Shown here in pieces: positions 57,701 through 64,000 of a DNA stretch of 64,000 nt (its first letter is position 1; each line of letters opens with the position of its first letter). The notes below the pieces were generated by a model. The model was not told where the DNA came from. It made no database searches and was given only the letters and a program-made list of their open reading frames with translations. The translations under genes were made by a program, and so were the position numbers. Source of the stretch: Setoptus koraiensis (taxonomy: Eukaryota > Arthropoda); contig CM106585.1 in NCBI GenBank assembly GCA_048013815.1, forward strand, positions 10,230,001 to 10,294,000, given 5' to 3'.

Positions 57701-60657
57701 CGACTATCAGACAACAGACTTCCGGACAAATCCAAACAACCACCCCAATCGCCCGACCGTCAGGTTCTACAGTAGATTCTATAATAAGATTTTCCCCTCA
57801 AAACACGTTGACTACTACTACTTCCTTGCCAATAGCGAAATCATTTGGCACAGGAAATGTCATATCTGGAGGAGCAGTCAACGCCAATACTCATCAAAGG
57901 TCCAAACCTTTCACTGCTAGCGGTATGCGTCAGGACTCATTTGAGAGAGAACATCAACTGAACAAAGCACATCCAACGGATCTCGAATTATCTACAAACC
58001 CACCTTCCTTCTCAGATATTCCTATGGCAACGACCAAGCCTACGAACGCATTACAGCCTGAACCGAGCCGATTCCAATCCCAGCGTCAATCACAAGTCCA
58101 GACGGACTTTCCTGTTAATCGCGTTTCATCAACTACATCGGCAAATATCAGACATCACAATGACAGTCCAGCTAGTTTGGCAGTGACTCCGGTGTCACAC
58201 AAGGCAGTCACTCCAAATACCAGTCAGCACTCAGCCCTGATTGATAGTATACTATCAGGTGGAGTGTCCAACCCTGGACAGAGATTGAAACCTGCCTTAA
58301 GTCCTAATGCGGTCAACCCACAGAAAGCTGGCTCCTCATCTAATACACTTAGATATGGAACTAACAACAACGTGGCTGTCGATCCATATGGACTTGATCC
58401 AGCTGCACCGGCGTCTTTGCCTCATTCCTCTCTGTCTAGTGTAGATCAGCAGAGGATCCGTACAGGTTCTCACAGCAATTCTCCCACTTCGTTTCATTTG
58501 CCCAACTACAATCAGCGTCATCCCAACCCATCACCAGTGGATCAGAGTTTGGATCAAAACTTCGGCCACACAAACACCCAAAGTCACAGTCAGACACCAG
58601 CCTCAATCTCTCAAGGTCAAATACAAAACTCAATGGAAGCTCCGCTCAATAGGATCACAAACAAACCAAATAGCACCAGATCTAATACGGACCAAAATCA
58701 GATTTCGCCAGCTCAACCGACTTTGCGTCAGACTTTACCTAGCACAACAACGGCCGCCAATACAGTTCACTCAGCTTCACAGACAATCACGTCTAATCCA
58801 CGAACAAATGGTCCAAATCATCCACCTCAGCTTGACAGCCGTGCTAGTGTTGATGGACCTAATCGTAATGCGGCACACGGAGCCAGACGAATACAACCCG
58901 CAACCTTACCAACCCCTTCGCCTACATCTGAATTTACTCCCTCTTCCGTTCGCAGTACATCAACCAGTAGCTCTAGAGATCCAACATCGTCAACTAGTAT
59001 TGTCAACCAATCTAGGGGTGCATCTGCAAGGGTAGCAAACAGTCAGCGCGGCTCAGCCAGTAACTCCAACAATCACAATAGCAATCAATTGATTGCGAGC
59101 TCTATGATAGATGAGCAAAACAATCACATGATGAATAAAATGGAATCTCACTCTATGCGAACCCCACATCCAACAACAAATGGCCGTGCCAGCCCCTCGG
59201 AAGGAAGTACAGCTAATGGTTTCACTTCAGTGCCAATCCAAGTAAGCGTGACCTCATCGACTTCAGTATCATCAACAACGGCGTCCAGCATACAGAGAGG
59301 AACAAATATGAACAATCAAAGGCTATCGTTGGTTGCCTCTTCAGTAAATCCACCTACATCACAGAATACAATTAACGATGCATCTTCGCCTAGCTTGAAC
59401 ACTCATCAGCATGCTTCTAGTGTAATGCCGACAGCTCACCTGTCAACAAATTCTCTGAACACAACAGCACTATCGACTACAACTACCACCACTACAACAG
59501 TTGCACCAATGGTTGTGTCAACGAGTTCTTCAAATTCCACGAGCTCGATTTCTTCAGTAAGTCCATCGTCCAATCAACCGGAAGCTTCAAGCACAGCACA
59601 ATCAGAACCTACACAGGGAAGTACAACTGAAGGTACTACAGATCCATCTAATAAACGAAGACTTGGATTGGATAGATTTGGCACTCGTCGCAACCCATTC
59701 GCTAATCGATTGAACTCTGCTCGAGATAGCCAAAGTTCAAGTGTTCGCTCAACCACATCAACAACAACCACCACTACTCCAGCTCCTTCGACCACTCGTC
59801 GTGCCTCGGTTTCAACGACGAGGCGACCTAACAGACAGTTCTTCACAGGACGACGACGCCTCGGAGGATCTGAACCTCTATCTAGCACGCAAGCACCAGC
59901 ATCTCCATCGGCCCCAGCTGCAGCAGTTTCGGAATCAATGCCAGAGCAATCTAGTCCCTCCCAGCCCATGTCAGATACGAGCTCTGATGCTTCTCCGGCA
60001 TCATCTACGCCTCAACCAGCACCGTCAACTCAGCCATCTCAAGCTCCTAGTAGAACAAGATTTGGTTCAAGCAATTTTAGAGGAAGACTTTCTTCGACTT
60101 CTACGACGACAACTACAACCACCACCGTTCCAAGTATTGTAAATGAAAAAGCTAGTGAAGGAACTTCTTCATCAACTACGCAAAAGCCTAACCTCTTCAC
60201 AGGAGCCAGGGGTCGACCAACAGCGAAAGCGCGTCTGCCGTTTTTGCGTGGTCGTGGTCAAGGATCAGAGGATACTAGCTCAGTAAGTCCGGCAAGTCAG
60301 GAGAATAGCAATTCAGTAGGCTCATCAACTCCATCTACACCTGTCGTGTCTGTGCAACCTCAACCTGCATCGTCGCCATCCACAGCCACATCGGTAACGT
60401 CAAACGAAGATTCTGGCGAAACTGGTCCAGCAAGTGGCGAAAGTTCTAATGATCCTGTAAACTCAGTGAGTTCATCGCCAGCACACACATCTGATGCAGA
60501 AAATGTCAGCACCTCAACAGCACCTCCTACATCCTCTGCATCCTCAAACGACCAATCGACATCTTTAAATGATAGGAATAGAACCAAACTGAGAGCACTG
60601 TTTGCTTCAAGACAGAGAAACTCAACGCTCTTTGGAAACAGACAGCGCAACAACTAG
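54745..60657 (+). CDS. Giant Ser/Thr/Gln/Asn-rich secreted protein
   Basis: A single exon of 1970 codons from the ATG at 54745 (the TTG at 54715 is not a start). A hydrophobic stretch, HPLVISLFLIILAINNSYIL, lies at about residues 130-150. The in-frame ATG at 55111 would make it a normal signal peptide (MHNIPVKHPLVISLFL...LLSYA) and is a strong alternative start, leaving 1848 aa. The rest is low complexity: Asn/Gln/Ser-rich first half, Pro-rich middle, Ser/Thr-rich second half likely to be O-glycosylated. A conserved-looking island DVVIYYYYYYDDNKNG sits near residue 910. The last 350 residues repeat basic islands: LDRFGTRRNPFANR, RRPNRQFFTGRRR, RTRFGSSNFRGR, LPFLRGRG, LRALFASRQRN, LFGNRQRN, separated by poly-Thr stretches. 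Likely an extracellular matrix or mucin-like protein; no named family recognised. Confidence 0.85.
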   Translation: MRQPHNCGSQASEISAKMNGVHHSPANNSRKPIKYPHISSVMNRLHQRRENFRIFHNICSADRYENSHSATTTESSMPNTTNVCPTTTNQLIRFYANESSFSNQLTSSVIASRNRKNHSASIMHNIPVKHPLVISLFLIILAINNSYILLSYAKNNNNQPDTKLNINNNNANKNAINNNNARQKNDDYYISPLLQADEDLIEKINNKLRLDTAMPAASQQLKSSSNLSDRQNNQPESDVDSQQKQEYEALKAEIDALEDQLALASQNQIRLTYDKPLGSVSQQQQQQRNQLISNNNYNQDTQHYQQDASYAPKEQISRSSSNVHDSSNETNAAPKTSPERSKQDKPMSLSSSSQQSNNNSDNSPTSLFIGQLESSPTVHDSLVSDMEDDYYPMSQGSTNEDDIASSLSRVPNSNKASDASKVSSASLPNDKKAINGAIDKSSDSKINNDLEVSAQTQILNSNSRRGFDFGPQSHQSNNPTLIASNQFPTNPTVTRQQANQFNQQDPSTSTLLSVENVWRPQNDQELNQQYNRARNLQITSASRFDTNDGDQTSQPSALEHRPQPHHVHFTGHSFLPTPPPLQPTNNREFKFQQPGAAASGPLISVLSGGDNGGGHHSVTWNPPPTINPPTLGLQPGQPQISGNQFPLPVPQFGPLSPLPIQPLSNNGRAPTRFESSPQQGQPRFENQQNQLRFENQPRFPENSASNRQRFEDHSQGPPSRFESSMTEAAPRLNEQDVSTISSKFDNQLSLSTGQPISSSTGLQSPLFDGAFQNSRNFTFNDQNNFNTQPSVDDIPTEGISVRPQPPPVANFDNRNQSFRPSQWASQGPSTSPRTEINEKAAFDSQPKPILKAPQTQLATNQALNKPPPKQQVNAPFTTSTRSSLDVTSPPGNVGNTTKKEDVVIYYYYYYDDNKNGTVVAVNGTAANGNHSSTSETVMEDGLEDTPYMDDPMTIPSTSQAPGSTDKSPKVTSSTDPTSSFSTRNPTTIRQQTSGQIQTTTPIARPSGSTVDSIIRFSPQNTLTTTTSLPIAKSFGTGNVISGGAVNANTHQRSKPFTASGMRQDSFEREHQLNKAHPTDLELSTNPPSFSDIPMATTKPTNALQPEPSRFQSQRQSQVQTDFPVNRVSSTTSANIRHHNDSPASLAVTPVSHKAVTPNTSQHSALIDSILSGGVSNPGQRLKPALSPNAVNPQKAGSSSNTLRYGTNNNVAVDPYGLDPAAPASLPHSSLSSVDQQRIRTGSHSNSPTSFHLPNYNQRHPNPSPVDQSLDQNFGHTNTQSHSQTPASISQGQIQNSMEAPLNRITNKPNSTRSNTDQNQISPAQPTLRQTLPSTTTAANTVHSASQTITSNPRTNGPNHPPQLDSRASVDGPNRNAAHGARRIQPATLPTPSPTSEFTPSSVRSTSTSSSRDPTSSTSIVNQSRGASARVANSQRGSASNSNNHNSNQLIASSMIDEQNNHMMNKMESHSMRTPHPTTNGRASPSEGSTANGFTSVPIQVSVTSSTSVSSTTASSIQRGTNMNNQRLSLVASSVNPPTSQNTINDASSPSLNTHQHASSVMPTAHLSTNSLNTTALSTTTTTTTTVAPMVVSTSSSNSTSSISSVSPSSNQPEASSTAQSEPTQGSTTEGTTDPSNKRRLGLDRFGTRRNPFANRLNSARDSQSSSVRSTTSTTTTTTPAPSTTRRASVSTTRRPNRQFFTGRRRLGGSEPLSSTQAPASPSAPAAAVSESMPEQSSPSQPMSDTSSDASPASSTPQPAPSTQPSQAPSRTRFGSSNFRGRLSSTSTTTTTTTTVPSIVNEKASEGTSSSTTQKPNLFTGARGRPTAKARLPFLRGRGQGSEDTSSVSPASQENSNSVGSSTPSTPVVSVQPQPASSPSTATSVTSNEDSGETGPASGESSNDPVNSVSSSPAHTSDAENVSTSTAPPTSSASSNDQSTSLNDRNRTKLRALFASRQRNSTLFGNRQRNN

Positions 60658-60964
60658 GAGAAGAATTTTTCTGTTCAAGCTAAGTGCAAACTCAATGTAG
60701 ACCACTTCGGAGAGAAAATATGTGCCACAAAAAATGTATTCTAAATTAATCTACTCACATATAATCAAATATGAGTAACCTTTCGTTCTAACTAACGAAG
60801 ACCAGGCGATCTCGCACTTTCATTTCATGCTGGGATTACCTTTCTTTTCACTAAAGGAGTGGAGTAGTTTAAAATTGAGACATATGAGACATCATTGTTC
60901 CTGTAGTAGCCATTGGTTGTCGGAATGAGGTGGTTAACTTGAGTTTGATTTTTCTCATTTATTG

Positions 60965-61936
60965 TTACACTCTATCAAAACTTTCCTCAGAAGTTATGTC
61001 GACTATAAGTTCTTTGGGCCTATCTTCATCATTTTCAAACTCTTTTAGACTACCAGCAACATAACTCACGGAAGTTTCATACATTTGTCGACACTGCTTT
61101 GATTGTGCATAGTGTAGAAATTTCAACCAATATTGAGAATTTTGATTCAATTCATGTACTGCACTAATCATGACTCCAATTGGATGACGACCGCATATAG
61201 TATTGCCATATTTCCTGAGATAAGAAGAAAATTTGGTTGGCTCAAGTTCTTTGATTGTTTGCATACCCATTTTATCTAACCTCTCAATACTTTGGTAAAT
61301 TTGTCCCCATGATTTGTCGTAGAATTGGTATTGGAAGCCTTGTCCCCAATGACAGAAATCTGATGATATAACAAAGGCGTTTTCACGATCTGCGAGATAT
61401 TTGGATAAAATTTTACCATACACCTGTTCTTTTTCAAAAGTTAAAGATCCTACCATCACTGGTACAATTGTGTAAGGTGAACCACGTTTCTCCATTATTC
61501 TCACAATATATGGCAATTGCATTTCTATACTGTGCTCCCTCTCGTCACTTTGAATGGTCATTTCCTCGAACATGGTTGTTGCGAAGAGTTCTTCATAAAT
61601 ATCTTGATCAATATTCAGATTGCCGATAGGGGTCTCATAAGTAGAAGCTGGACTTAAGGCACATCCGCCTAGTCTGACCCAATGAGACGGGCCGAGTATG
61701 AATATTCTCTTAACAATATGGGGGTCGATTTCTTTGAATGCATGAGCTGCACAACTTCCACTGTATTCATATCCAGCGTGTGGTGAGATAATCGCTCTAG
61801 CTGGCGAAAAAACTGGCTGTCCGGCGGAGTCAAGCCAATTGTTGAGTTTAGTACGCAAAGCTTCGGGTGAGTCCTCATACCAATCGCCGGCGTGTGCTGC
61901 CCTACGGACGAGATCCTTTTTTGTTCGGCGAGGCAT
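60965..61936 (-). CDS. MEMO1: MEMO1 homolog
   Basis: 323 aa in one exon, ATG at 61936. MEMO family members are structurally related to class III dioxygenases; human MEMO1 binds copper or iron and acts in cell motility and redox control. Metal-site motifs are present: SPHAGYEYSGSCAAHA, ILGPSHWVRLGG and NTICGRHPIGV; SSDFCHWGQGFQYQFYD and EHSIEMQLPYIV are also strongly conserved. Human MEMO1 has GPSHHV where this one has GPSHWV. Length is about 25 aa longer, mostly at the C-terminus (after SVSYVAGSL). It is convergent with the giant Ser/Thr-rich gene (308 bp between stops) and head to head with AMMECR1, 1.6 kb apart. Confidence 0.97.
   Translation of the reverse strand: MPRRTKKDLVRRAAHAGDWYEDSPEALRTKLNNWLDSAGQPVFSPARAIISPHAGYEYSGSCAAHAFKEIDPHIVKRIFILGPSHWVRLGGCALSPASTYETPIGNLNIDQDIYEELFATTMFEEMTIQSDEREHSIEMQLPYIVRIMEKRGSPYTIVPVMVGSLTFEKEQVYGKILSKYLADRENAFVISSDFCHWGQGFQYQFYDKSWGQIYQSIERLDKMGMQTIKELEPTKFSSYLRKYGNTICGRHPIGVMISAVHELNQNSQYWLKFLHYAQSKQCRQMYETSVSYVAGSLKEFENDEDRPKELIVDITSEESFDRV

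Positions 61937-64000
<2,064 letters not shown>

Overview
The window is nuclear DNA of an arthropod. AT-rich sequence, short GT-AG introns (about 105-175 bp in the receptor genes), many single-exon genes and a tandem array of gustatory-receptor-like genes suggest a chelicerate with a compact genome. An acariform mite is my best guess, but it is inferred from gene content and not proven.

Layout. 1-650: degenerate tandem repeats and a fragment of a Mutator-like (MULE) transposase. 856-18884: six gustatory-receptor-like (GR) genes, all on the minus strand, each with one large exon and two small 3' exons joined by phase-0 introns; a probable GR relic and a nested pair of small DNA transposons lie between them. 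20093-23770: an intronless SMP/C2 lipid-transfer-like gene. 24201-24838: a small four-TM gene. 25567-29357: two paralogous secreted or membrane proteins of unknown family, each behind a TATA box. 29761-32771: AASS (lysine catabolism). 33404-34573: NAP1 histone chaperone. 36846-38215: class I aldolase with an N-terminal extension. 38169-41035: a tandem duplication of the aldolase tail plus an RBM8A/Y14-like gene, with TXNDC15 between the two copies. 42756-45811: a five-exon 5'-nucleotidase-like phosphatase with a 26-nt exon. 45812-54744: about 8.9 kb without recognisable genes, rich in microsatellites. 54745-60657: a huge single-exon Ser/Thr/Gln/Asn-rich protein, probably extracellular. 60965-61936: MEMO1. 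63543 to the window end: the start of AMMECR1.

Functional themes. The GR array is a chemosensory cluster showing local duplication, mosaic identity (gene conversion) and decay. The right end places MEMO1 and AMMECR1 head to head; prokaryotic relatives of these two families are linked or fused, so seeing them adjacent in an animal is the most suggestive feature here. The two unknown Cys-patterned proteins are candidates for an undescribed lineage-specific family.

Exon boundaries were derived by hand from splice consensus, frame and alignment between paralogs. Where an open frame begins with TTG or GTG, I chose the first in-frame ATG as the start.
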